Shown here: piece after piece, positions 26,235-34,590 of the stretch
Numbering within the stretch: the stretch's first letter is position 1
Layout of the letters: the number at the start of each line of letters is the position of its first letter
Assembly: GCA_965248715.1 (NCBI GenBank)
Contig: CBDFKB010000008.1
Location: 310,001-374,000, forward strand
Reading direction: 5' to 3'
From: CBDFKB01 sp965248715
GTDB taxonomy: Bacteria > Pseudomonadota > Alphaproteobacteria > Rhizobiales > Rhizobiaceae
DNA length: 64,000 nucleotides
Program-made: the position numbers and the translations under genes
The notes under the pieces: generated by a model
What the model was told of the DNA's origin: nothing
What the model saw: the letters and a program-made list of their open reading frames with translations, nothing else
Databases searched by the model: none

Positions 26235-26281
26235 TGTAAATATTGTAAATGGTTTACAAAACAAAAATACTAGTTTTGTAA
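26235..26281. promoter_or_regulatory. Cluster of TGTAAA/TTTTGTAA half-sites in the sgaA-mclA divergent promoter
   Basis: In an AT-rich patch between the two divergent starts, TGTAAA occurs at 26235 and 26244 and TTTACA at 26253, each offset by exactly 9 bp. A perfect inverted repeat TTACAAAAC (26254-26262) / GTTTTGTAA (26273-26281) overlaps the last. A TTGACA hexamer at 26290-26295 could be the -35 element of mclA. The half-sites look like the TTTGCAAA motifs of RamB/PccR regulators with C changed to T, and the octamer TTTTGTAA recurs before the ScfR-like gene. An operator is likely; its ligand-protein is inferred. Confidence 0.5.
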
Positions 26282-26359
26282 CTTTACGCTTGACAGGCCG
26301 GACGGATTGGCTGTTTTGCGGTCCACAACCGAAGTTTCGACCGGTCAGGAGCATGCCCC

Positions 26360-27340
26360 ATGAGTTTCAAAACCATCACCCAGGCGCCGGCTAGGCTCAA
26401 CCGCAGCGAATTGGCGGTACCCGGCAGCCAGCCGCAATTGTTTGAAAAAGCCGCCCAGTCCGAGGTGGATGTGATTTTTCTCGATCTCGAAGACGCGGTC
26501 GCGCCGGATGATAAGCAGACCGCGCGCAAAAACATCATCGCCGCACTCAACGATATCGAATGGAACAACAGTTCCTTGTCGGTGCGCATCAACGGGCTCG
26601 ATACCCATTACATGTACCGCGATTTGGTCGACGTGCTCGAACAGGCCGGCACCCGATTGGATATGATCATGATCCCGAAGGTAGGAACCGCGGCGGACGT
26701 ATATGCACTCGACATGTTGGTAACCCAGATCGAGACCGCAATGGGTGCAAAAAAACCCATCGGCTTCGAACTGATCATCGAAACCGCGCTCGGCATGCAA
26801 AATGTCAATGAAATTGCCGCCGCCAGCGAGCGCAATGAATCCCTGCATTTCGGCGTTGCCGACTATGCGGCATCAACCCGCGCCCGCACCACCACTATTG
26901 GCGGCGTCAACCGCGACTATTCGGTGCTGACCGATCCGCGTGACGATGATGGGACCCGGCAAACCCATTGGGCCGATATGTGGCATCACCCGATTTCGAA
27001 AATGGTGATTGCTGCACGCGCCAATGGGCTTCGACCAATCGATGGTCCGTTCGGGGATTTCAACGACGCCGACGGCTATATCGCTGCCGCCAAACGGGCT
27101 GCGGCAATCGGTTGCGAGGGTAAATGGGCGATCCATCCTTCGCAGATCGGGTTTGCCAACCAGGTGATGAGCCCCGACAAAGCCGAAGTCGAGCGCGCCA
27201 AGCGTATCCTGGCGGCGATGGAACAGGCGGCGGTCGAGGGTCGCGGCGCGGTTTCCTTGGATGGCCGGCTGATCGACTACGCCTCGATCCGCCAGGCCGA
27301 GGTTTTGGTCGAAAAGGCCGAACAAATAGAAGCTGGCTGA
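26360..27340 (+). CDS. mclA: L-malyl-CoA/beta-methylmalyl-CoA lyase
   Basis: This 326-residue CitE/malyl-CoA lyase-family enzyme splits malyl-CoA to glyoxylate and acetyl-CoA, closing the serine cycle. The conserved segments are S-E-L-A-V-P-G-S, F-L-D-L-E-D-A-V-A-P, I-M-I-P-K-V-G, the metal-binding Glu in I-I-E-T-A-L-G, F-G-V-A-D-Y-A-A-S and W-A-I-H-P-S-Q-I. The length and the G-G-V-N-R-D-Y segment match bacterial Mcl rather than CitE. GGAG lies 9 bp before the ATG. It starts the rightward transcript with glycerate kinase, 21 bp downstream. Confidence 0.95.
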   Translation: MSFKTITQAPARLNRSELAVPGSQPQLFEKAAQSEVDVIFLDLEDAVAPDDKQTARKNIIAALNDIEWNNSSLSVRINGLDTHYMYRDLVDVLEQAGTRLDMIMIPKVGTAADVYALDMLVTQIETAMGAKKPIGFELIIETALGMQNVNEIAAASERNESLHFGVADYAASTRARTTTIGGVNRDYSVLTDPRDDDGTRQTHWADMWHHPISKMVIAARANGLRPIDGPFGDFNDADGYIAAAKRAAAIGCEGKWAIHPSQIGFANQVMSPDKAEVERAKRILAAMEQAAVEGRGAVSLDGRLIDYASIRQAEVLVEKAEQIEAG

Positions 27341-27361
27341 CCCGCCTGGACGGTGTATGGC

Positions 27362-28669
27362 ATGTCCACATCAGCGGAACTAGCAAACCTGCTTGAAATA
27401 GGCGACAGGGCCGCTTTCCTGCGTGCGCTTTTTGACCAGGCGGTGGCTTATGCCTCACCCGCCAATTGCGTGCCGCAATATTTGCCGGCGCCGCCACCGG
27501 GCCGCACCCTGGTAATTGCGGCCGGCAAGGCGGCGGCATCGATGGCAGCGGCGGTGGAACGCCATTGGCCAAGCAATGCACCGCTTTGCGGCATCGCACT
27601 CACCCGTTATGGCCACGGCTGGCCTTGCGCTAAAATCAAGGTGATCGAGGCCTCACACCCAGTGCCCGATGATCGCGGCGAGGCAGCGGCGGGCCAAATC
27701 ATGGAAGCGGTTGCAGCGCTTGGCGCCGAAGATCTGCTGTTGTTTTTGGTTTCCGGCGGCGGATCAGCCTTAATGGCCATGCCGGCTCCTGGCATCGAGC
27801 TGGCGGAAAAGAAACATATCAACCGGAAATTGCTGGCAAGCGGCGCGCCGATCGGCGAGATGAATATTGTGCGCAAGCATTTATCGGCGGTCAAGGGCGG
27901 CCGCCTTGCTCGCCTGGCGGTGCCGGCGAAATTGGTCACCTTGGCGATCTCCGATGTTCCAGGCGATGACCTATCGACCATCGCGTCTGGCCCCACGGCA
28001 CCGGATACAAGCAGCAATGGTGACGCCATCGCGTTGCTTGGCCATTATAATATTGCTGTGTCCGATGCGGTTCGCGCCCATCTGGCTGCGCCAGCCAACG
28101 AAACCCCCAAACCGGGTGACCCGGCGTTTGCCGGCAGCCAGTTCATTATGGTTTCACGACCGGCCTACATGGTGCAGCATGTCGGCCAATTGGTGGCCGA
28201 CCTTGGTATCAATTTACACAATCTGGGTGCCGACATCGAGGGCGAGGCGCGTGACGTGGCGCGCGAGCACGCGGCCTTGGCGCTTGACCTTGCCACCCGG
28301 CCCGGCCCGTCACTGATCTTGTCCGGTGGCGAAACCACGGTGCGCGTCGAAGATAGCGCGAAAACTGGCCGTGGCGGGCGCAATTGCGAATATCTGCTGG
28401 CATTGGCGCTAGCCCTCGACGGCCATGACCGTATCCATGCCATTGCCGCTGACACCGACGGCATTGATGGCAGCGAGGACAATGCCGGAGCGATCATCTC
28501 GCCCAACACGTTGGCGCGGGCCGAAGAATTTGGGCTTGATCCCGCTCAACTGCTGGCACGCCATGATAGTTACGGGTTTTTCTACCAACTTGGCGAACTG
28601 GTTATGACTGGCCCGACCCGCACCAATGTCAATGATTTCAGGGCGATTTTGGTCAGCGGCCAGAAATAG
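27362..28669 (+). CDS. gck: Glycerate 2-kinase (MOFRL family)
   Basis: This 435-residue kinase phosphorylates D-glycerate to 2-phosphoglycerate, linking HprA to PEP carboxylase. The N-terminal domain has A-A-G-K-A-A-A-S-M (about residues 45-55) and S-G-G-G-S-A-L. The C-terminal MOFRL domain has S-G-G-E-T-T-V-R, G-G-R-N-C-E-Y and A-D-T-D-G-I-D-G, all diagnostic of the GckA/TtuD family. I use the ATG at 27362; a GTG at 27353 is possible and neither has a clear ribosome site. It follows mclA and is convergent with the crotonase gene. Confidence 0.92.
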   Translation: MSTSAELANLLEIGDRAAFLRALFDQAVAYASPANCVPQYLPAPPPGRTLVIAAGKAAASMAAAVERHWPSNAPLCGIALTRYGHGWPCAKIKVIEASHPVPDDRGEAAAGQIMEAVAALGAEDLLLFLVSGGGSALMAMPAPGIELAEKKHINRKLLASGAPIGEMNIVRKHLSAVKGGRLARLAVPAKLVTLAISDVPGDDLSTIASGPTAPDTSSNGDAIALLGHYNIAVSDAVRAHLAAPANETPKPGDPAFAGSQFIMVSRPAYMVQHVGQLVADLGINLHNLGADIEGEARDVAREHAALALDLATRPGPSLILSGGETTVRVEDSAKTGRGGRNCEYLLALALALDGHDRIHAIAADTDGIDGSEDNAGAIISPNTLARAEEFGLDPAQLLARHDSYGFFYQLGELVMTGPTRTNVNDFRAILVSGQK

Positions 28670-28675
28670 CACACC

Positions 28676-29320
28676 TCACCCTTCGCCAAGCACCCGCTTC
28701 ATGGCGGCAACCTGGCCCGCAGGCGCCAAAACCGCATTGTCGGCCAATCGGTTGACCGCAACCATCAAATCGTCATCGTCCGCCAACAGGTCGACCAATC
28801 CCCATTGGTTGGCAGTCGCCGCATTGATCGTCATGCCGCCAAGCAGGATTGCCCTGGCCCGGCCCGGTCCGACCAGCGCGTTTAACCGCATCGCATCGAC
28901 TTTGCCAGGCAACACACCGTTTTTCAGCGCTGGATAGGCGAACCGCACGCCACCAACCGCTAGGCGCACATCGCACGAAAGTGCCAAGATTAGCCCACCC
29001 CCCATGCAGGCACCATTGATCGCGGCGATGGTAAATACCGGTAGCTGGACCAGGCGCTGGGGCATGGTCTCCCATAATTTGGGCTTTGCATGGTCGCCGG
29101 CAAAATCGATCTCACCAAGGTCGGCCCCGGCGCAAAACACCCGTTGCCCGGCACCGGTAATGATCAGAGCACGTAAATCGCTTGCCGCCTCCGCCTCGCC
29201 GACGATCCGATCAAGCGCTTTAAGCATGGCAAGCGAAATCGCGTTCGCCTTTTGCGGGCGATTAAGAGTAACCCGCCAAATCGGCCCGGCTTTCTCACAC
29301 AGTATCGGATCAGGTGTCAT
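28676..29320 (-). CDS. Enoyl-CoA hydratase/isomerase-family protein lacking both usual catalytic glutamates
   Basis: This 214-residue crotonase-fold protein is shorter than the usual 255-265. The acyl-CoA oxyanion segments are present (F-C-A-G-A-D-L near 62 and G-A-C-M-G-G-G near 103). The two hydratase glutamates are replaced: GGGCELA reads G-G-G-L-I-L-A (I111) and the PE-I-L-G motif reads P-A-L-K-N-G (A131). Ordinary enoyl-CoA hydration is therefore unlikely; isomerase, hydrolase or thioesterase chemistry, or acyl-CoA binding, remain possible. It ends 6 bp from the convergent glycerate kinase and its start slightly overlaps the putative promoter of putA. Confidence 0.85.
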   Translation of the reverse strand: MTPDPILCEKAGPIWRVTLNRPQKANAISLAMLKALDRIVGEAEAASDLRALIITGAGQRVFCAGADLGEIDFAGDHAKPKLWETMPQRLVQLPVFTIAAINGACMGGGLILALSCDVRLAVGGVRFAYPALKNGVLPGKVDAMRLNALVGPGRARAILLGGMTINAATANQWGLVDLLADDDDLMVAVNRLADNAVLAPAGQVAAMKRVLGEG

Positions 29321-29439
29321 TCGGGCTCCGGTTAAATTTTCAACAAGCCATCCTCACAAGCTTCGCAATTTCCTATACTGATAAGCAATATCAAATTCCC
29401 CGCCAACATTGGTTGGGCTTGTATGTGGAACCAACGATC

Positions 29440-32400
29440 ATGCCCGACCGCCGGCTTAACGAAATCCGCAATGCCATGCGCCTTTCATCCCATGAAGACG
29501 AGGCGGTCAGCGTTGGGCGGATGGTCGATTTGTGGCCCTTCGATACGGACAAAAATCGCGCCGTTTGTAACCGCGCCGCCGAATTCGTGACAAAACTGCG
29601 CCGCGAACGCCGACCCAATTTGATGGAACGGTTTCTAAGCCAGTACGGCCTTAATACCGATGAGGGCATCGCGCTGATGTGTTTGGCTGAGGCCTATTTG
29701 CGCACCCCGGACGACGAAACTTTGGACGCGCTTATTTCCGACAAGATCGGCGAAAGCAATTGGTCGCGCCATCTTGGCCGTGCCGAATCCGCATTGGTCA
29801 ACGCCTCGACCTGGGCGCTGATGCTGACCGGCAAGGTATTCCGCACCATTCCGGCCGCGACCGGCGACATGGTTACCACAATGCGCGCGGTGGTGCGTCG
29901 GCTCGGCGAACCGGTGGCAAGGGTTGCCGTCGGTGAAGCCATGAAGGTGCTCGGCCAACAATTCGTGCTTGGCCGTTCGATCGACGAAGCGCTCGACAAC
30001 GCTGCGGAAATCGGATCTGAAGGCTACCTGCATTCCTTCGATATGCTGGGCGAGGCGGCGCTGACCGCCAACGACGCCAAGCGGTATTTTCTTGCCTATA
30101 GCGATGCGATTTCGGAAATTGCCAAACGCGCGAAAGCCGGCAATCCACACGACAATCCGGGCATCTCGGTCAAGCTTTCGGCGCTGCATCCGCGTTATCA
30201 AAGTGTCCATCGGGCCCGGGTTTTGGACGAGTTGGTGCCGCGGGTTGCGGCTTTGGCCGAACACGCGAAGGCGGCCAATATCGGCCTGGCGATCGACGCC
30301 GAGGAAATGGACCGGCTTGATCTGTCCCTCGATATCGTCGAAGCGGTTTTGGCCAATCGGGACATAAAAGGCTGGGGCGGTTTTGGCGTCGTGGTCCAAG
30401 CCTATTCGAAGCAGACCTCCTTCGTGCTTGATTGGCTTTATGCGCTGACCAAAAAGCTCGACCGGCGCATTTCGGTGCGTCTTGTAAAGGGCGCTTATTG
30501 GGACAGCGAAATCAAACTGGCGCAATTGCTAGGCCTGGCCGGCTATCCGGTTTTCACCCGCAAGGCGGCAACCGATATTTCCTATCTGGTGGCGGCACGG
30601 CAATTGTTGTCGATGACCGATCGCATTTATCCGCAATTTGCCACCCACAATGCCCATACTGCGGTGGCGATTGAGGCGATGGCTGCCCCCGACAGCGTGT
30701 TCGAATTCCAACGCCTGCACGGCATGGGCGAAGGCCTGCACGAGATCCTGCGCCAAAGCGACGGTCGACGCCGGCGCATTTATGCACCGGTCGGCGTGCA
30801 CCGTGATTTACTGGCTTATTTGGTGCGCCGACTTTTGGAAAACGGTGCCAACAGTTCGTTCGTTCACCAATTGCTGGACAATTCCGTGGCGGCCACACAA
30901 ATTGCCGCTGATCCGATGGCGCTGATCGAGGCGGATGCCTATACGCCGCATCCACGCATTGTGCTGCCACAAGCGATCTTTGCGGATCGCATTAATGCCG
31001 CTGGATGGAACCTCAATGTTTCCCACCAACGCGAACAGTTGGATGCGGCGATGTCGCCCTTCCGGGTACACATTTGGGGCGCCGGCGCCGAACCAGACGG
31101 CGCACTCAAATTATACAATCCGGCCAACCGCGCCAAGCCGGTCGGCACCGTTAATCAAGATGATACGCAATCGGTGCAACAGGCGATTGGCCGGGCGGTG
31201 AACGGGTTTGATAGCTGGTCAGCAACATCGGCAGAAGATCGCGGGCAAATATTGGAGCGTGCCGCCAATTTTTATGAAGAAAACGGCGCTGAATTGATGG
31301 CGCTGGCGGTGCGTGAGGCCGGCAAGACCAGATCGGATGCGATCGCCGAACTGCGCGAAGCGGTCGACTTTCTGCGCTATTACGCCGGTGAGGCGCGCAA
31401 ACTTGGTAATGACCGTATGCCGCTTGGTGTGATCGGCTGCATTTCACCTTGGAACTTTCCCTTGGCGATTTTTACTGGCCAGGTCGCTTCCGCGCTCGCC
31501 GCTGGCAATACGGTCGTCGCCAAGCCGGCCGAGCAAACTCCTTTGATCGCCGCGCGGGCGGTGGAATTGCTGCACCAGGCCGGGGTTCCGGCCGCTGCGT
31601 TGGCGATTGTTATCGGCGACGGGGCGGCGATCGGCCCGGCGCTGACCGGCGATCCGCGCATTGCTGGCATCGCCTTTACCGGCTCCAATGATACCGCACG
31701 GCTAATCGATTGTTCGCTTGCCGAGGCCGGCAATTGGGACGCGCCGCTGGTCGCCGAGACTGGTGGGATCAACGCGATGATTGTGGATTCTACCGCGCTG
31801 CTCGAACAGACCGTCGGCGATATTTTGCTGTCGGCGTTCCAAAGTGCTGGCCAGCGTTGTTCGGCGCTCAGAGTATTATATGTGCAGCGCGATATCGCTG
31901 CGGCGCTGTTGGAGATGCTGGAAGGTGCGGTGCGCGAGATGCAGATCGGTGACCCGTGGGATCCAGCAACCGATATCGGCCCGGTGATCGACGAGGCGGC
32001 GCGGGCCGGGATCGTTCGCCATTGCGAGACCTTTGCCGCGCGTGGTCGCAAATTGTTTCAGGTCGATTTACCGAAGGAATGTGCCAACGGCACCTTCGTC
32101 GCGCCGACCGTGTTGCGGCTGGAGCGGATTAGTGAACTGGAAAAGGAAATTTTCGGCCCGGTGTTGCATGTGATCGAGTTCGAAGCCAGTGATATTGACC
32201 AGGTGATTGCCGACATCAACGCCACCGGGTTCGGCCTGACATTTGCAATCCATAGCCGCATCGAGACCAGGGTCAACGCAATTTGCGAGCGCATTCATGC
32301 CGGCAACATATATGTCAATCGCAATCAGATCGGCGCCGTGGTCGGTGTCCAGCCGTTTGGCGGCGAGGGCTTGTCAGGCACCGGCCCAAAAGCCGGCGGG

Positions 32401-32835
32401 CCGCATACCGTTACCCGGTTCACCACCCCAGAGGCAGGAACATTGCCAAGCCAACGCCCAGTGCTGCTGGCCGGGCCGACCGGCGAACGGAATAGCTACA
32501 CGGTGCTACCGCGTGGAGCGGTGATTTGCTTGGGACCTGGGGACGGTGATTTCAAGCTCCAGCAGGATTTAGCGGCGGCAACTGGCAATCGCGCACTGGT
32601 GGTGCGCGACGCAGGCGAACTGAACCGTACCCTTGATCATTCAGCGGTCGACATCGTGCTGTATGATGGCGACGATCGGGGGGGCCTGCGCCGCACCCTC
32701 GCCAAGCGAACCGGTCGGCGGGTTCAATTGTTGCGCTGCGACTGTGATCCGGTGCGGTTGATGAAGGAAAAAAGCATCAGCGAGGACACTACCGCATCGG
32801 GCGGCAATGCCACTTTGTTGGCCGAGGCAGGCTGA
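29440..32835 (+). CDS. putA: Bifunctional proline dehydrogenase / L-glutamate gamma-semialdehyde dehydrogenase
   Basis: This 1131-residue enzyme oxidises proline to glutamate in two channelled steps. The N-terminal alpha-domain and FAD barrel (about 60-480) contain K-L-S-A-L-H-P-R-Y and R-L-V-K-G-A-Y-W-D. The aldehyde dehydrogenase domain (about 530-1010) has catalytic C807 (S-A-G-Q-R-C-S) and E773 (V-A-E-T-G-G). A C-terminal Rossmann-like tail of about 100 residues follows. There is no ribbon-helix-helix DNA-binding domain, so it is not an autorepressor. I place the start at the ATG at 29440; the frame extends to 29314 over the divergent gene's start, which is unlikely. It forms no operon with its neighbours. 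Confidence 0.93.
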   Translation: MPDRRLNEIRNAMRLSSHEDEAVSVGRMVDLWPFDTDKNRAVCNRAAEFVTKLRRERRPNLMERFLSQYGLNTDEGIALMCLAEAYLRTPDDETLDALISDKIGESNWSRHLGRAESALVNASTWALMLTGKVFRTIPAATGDMVTTMRAVVRRLGEPVARVAVGEAMKVLGQQFVLGRSIDEALDNAAEIGSEGYLHSFDMLGEAALTANDAKRYFLAYSDAISEIAKRAKAGNPHDNPGISVKLSALHPRYQSVHRARVLDELVPRVAALAEHAKAANIGLAIDAEEMDRLDLSLDIVEAVLANRDIKGWGGFGVVVQAYSKQTSFVLDWLYALTKKLDRRISVRLVKGAYWDSEIKLAQLLGLAGYPVFTRKAATDISYLVAARQLLSMTDRIYPQFATHNAHTAVAIEAMAAPDSVFEFQRLHGMGEGLHEILRQSDGRRRRIYAPVGVHRDLLAYLVRRLLENGANSSFVHQLLDNSVAATQIAADPMALIEADAYTPHPRIVLPQAIFADRINAAGWNLNVSHQREQLDAAMSPFRVHIWGAGAEPDGALKLYNPANRAKPVGTVNQDDTQSVQQAIGRAVNGFDSWSATSAEDRGQILERAANFYEENGAELMALAVREAGKTRSDAIAELREAVDFLRYYAGEARKLGNDRMPLGVIGCISPWNFPLAIFTGQVASALAAGNTVVAKPAEQTPLIAARAVELLHQAGVPAAALAIVIGDGAAIGPALTGDPRIAGIAFTGSNDTARLIDCSLAEAGNWDAPLVAETGGINAMIVDSTALLEQTVGDILLSAFQSAGQRCSALRVLYVQRDIAAALLEMLEGAVREMQIGDPWDPATDIGPVIDEAARAGIVRHCETFAARGRKLFQVDLPKECANGTFVAPTVLRLERISELEKEIFGPVLHVIEFEASDIDQVIADINATGFGLTFAIHSRIETRVNAICERIHAGNIYVNRNQIGAVVGVQPFGGEGLSGTGPKAGGPHTVTRFTTPEAGTLPSQRPVLLAGPTGERNSYTVLPRGAVICLGPGDGDFKLQQDLAAATGNRALVVRDAGELNRTLDHSAVDIVLYDGDDRGGLRRTLAKRTGRRVQLLRCDCDPVRLMKEKSISEDTTASGGNATLLAEAG

Positions 32836-32870
32836 GTGATGTTAGATTTTTCGCCACCGAAGGCCGGGTT

Positions 32871-32928
32871 TATACCAAGGAAATTTAATATTGGCTCATT
32901 TGATGGATGCAAACCGGTTGATCCGGCG
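32871..32928 (+). repeat. Intergenic repeat D, copy 1
   Basis: This sequence, from TATACCAAGG to ATCCGGCG, is closely matched at 56966-57025. Shared blocks are ATACCAAGG, TTAATATTGGCTCATTTG and ATGGATGCAAACCGGTT. Diverged or partial copies are seen at 50612, 53567 and 53753. It directly abuts repeat A copy 4. Confidence 0.8.
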
Positions 32929-32930
32929 AG

Positions 32931-33032
32931 AGCGTGTCACCCAAAAGTGGGTACCGGTTTTGGGAAAAATGACACGCACAAACAAACAGATAGCGCGACG
33001 AAGCAAATCCAACGCTTGGTGACAAGCGCTAG
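32931..33032 (+). repeat. Palindromic intergenic repeat A, copy 4
   Basis: This full-length element has AGCGTGTCACCC at the left, TGACACGC closing the first hairpin and GCGCTAG at the right end. It is fused head to tail with copy 5 without spacer, downstream of putA and before the convergent glutamine-synthetase-like gene. Confidence 0.9.
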
Positions 33033-33133
33033 AGCGTATTCCCGAAAAGTGGGTAGCGGTTTTCGGACAAGAATACGCATAAACAAAGCGATAGCGCGAC
33101 GAAGCAAACCCAACGCTTGGTGACAAGCGCTAG
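33033..33133 (+). repeat. Palindromic intergenic repeat A, copy 5, alternative stem type
   Basis: This copy is in tandem with copy 4. The second hairpin is nearly identical but the first differs in both arms at once: GCGTATTC pairs with GAATACGC (instead of GCGTGTCA/TGACACGC) and CCGAAAA with TTTTCGG (instead of CCCAAAA/TTTTGGG). The paired changes keep the fold. Confidence 0.9.
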
Positions 33134-33209
33134 CGCTCTTTTGATGAATTCCGCGTCAACTGTATTTCATGATTAGCGAGGCAGGATCGCCGCCGGTTCG
33201 CGCCTATTA

Positions 33210-34523
33210 TCAAACATCAAGCCCGTTCATGCGTTCCCAATCCGAAAAATGGTGCATGAATTCGGTCCATTCGCGCTTTTTCAGCTTTAAATATGAAGCG
33301 CAGAGCTCAGAGCCCAAAATGTCCGCCAAAGCGTCGGCTTCCTCGAACAGGCGCATCGCATCGACCATGTTGAGCGGCAATTGCGGCGCATCTTTCACCA
33401 AATGCCCCTCTGCATACATGTCAATGTCGTAACGCCTGCCCGGGTCGGTCTTGTTTTCGATGCCGTGCAGTCCCATGCCGGTTACCACCGCTTGCAGCAG
33501 ATAGGGGTTGGTGGCGCCGTCGGCCAAGCGCACCTCGATCCGGTTGTCGGCCGGTATACGGATCATGTGGGTGCGGTTGTTGCCGGAATAGGTTACCGTG
33601 TTCGGTGCCCAGGTGGCGCCAGACATAGTGCGCGGTGCGTTAATCCGTTTATAGCTATTTACGATCGGATTGGTGATCAAGGTGGTGGCGGCAGCGTGGT
33701 CTAACAAACCACCGATGAAATGGTAGGCAAGCTGCGACAGACCCAGTTCGCCATTAGGGTCGCTCATCAAATTGGTCTTGCCATCCTTGCTCCAAATCGA
33801 CACGTGGCAATGGGTGCCATTGCCGGTCAGGCCGGGGATCGGTTTTGGCATGAAGGTGGCGCGCAGGCCGTTTTTCTCGGCCAGCGTTTTGACCATGTAT
33901 TTGTAGAACACATGCCGGTCTGCGGTGGTCATCGCGTCGGCTGGACCCCAGTTCTGCTCGAACTGGCCATTGGCGTCTTCATGATCGTTTTGATAAGGAC
34001 CCCAACCCAGCGCCTCCATATGGTCGCACAATTCGGTGATGAAATCGAAACGCCGCATTACCGCTTGCTGATCGTAGCAGGGTTTGGGCCTGGTATCGAA
34101 TTCATCGGCAACCGCGGTACCTTCCTGGTTGACCAAGAAGAATTCACATTCGACACCGCTTAACACCGAAAAGCCCTTGGCTTCGGCGTCGGCCAAAACT
34201 TTGGCAAGCACGGTGCGCGGGCAATGCTCGACCTTGTTGGGGCCAAGAAACAAATTTCCCGGCACCCATGCCACTTCCGGTTGCCAGGGCAATTGGATCA
34301 TCGCTTCAGGATCGGGCATGGCAAACATGTCCGTATCGGCCGGCGACATATCCAGATGGGCGGCGAACCCGGCAAAGCCGGCACCGTCTTTCTGCATCAT
34401 GCCAATCGCCGATGCCGGCACCAGTTTCGATCGAGTTACCCCAAACAAATCAGTAAAGCTTATCAGGAAAAACCGAATGCCCTTTTCCTTGGCGACCTTT
34501 TCCAGACTAATGGCCATGTCCAT
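33210..34523 (-). CDS. Type III glutamine-synthetase-like ligase: gamma-glutamylmethylamide synthetase (GmaS) or GlnT
   Basis: This 437-residue enzyme of the glutamine synthetase superfamily carries the D-L-F-G-V-T-R-S-K start, the metal-binding E-C-E-F-F-L-V, the ATP-site N-G-T-H-C-H-V-S and the R-L-A-D-G-A-T-N-P-Y block. GmaS joins methylamine to glutamate; GlnT of rhizobia is a close homolog making glutamine. It lies next to N-methylglutamate-synthase-type genes and an ammonium transporter in a genome with a serine cycle, which favours GmaS. The mgdABCD genes needed for the complete route are not in the window, so GlnT cannot be excluded. It follows mgsC by 67 bp on the same strand. Confidence 0.85.
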   Translation of the reverse strand: MDMAISLEKVAKEKGIRFFLISFTDLFGVTRSKLVPASAIGMMQKDGAGFAGFAAHLDMSPADTDMFAMPDPEAMIQLPWQPEVAWVPGNLFLGPNKVEHCPRTVLAKVLADAEAKGFSVLSGVECEFFLVNQEGTAVADEFDTRPKPCYDQQAVMRRFDFITELCDHMEALGWGPYQNDHEDANGQFEQNWGPADAMTTADRHVFYKYMVKTLAEKNGLRATFMPKPIPGLTGNGTHCHVSIWSKDGKTNLMSDPNGELGLSQLAYHFIGGLLDHAAATTLITNPIVNSYKRINAPRTMSGATWAPNTVTYSGNNRTHMIRIPADNRIEVRLADGATNPYLLQAVVTGMGLHGIENKTDPGRRYDIDMYAEGHLVKDAPQLPLNMVDAMRLFEEADALADILGSELCASYLKLKKREWTEFMHHFSDWERMNGLDV

Positions 34524-34590
34524 CCCCTTCAGACAAATTTTGTGTTTTGTGATGACAACGCCGCGAATGCTGGCGCCGCTAGTAATACGA

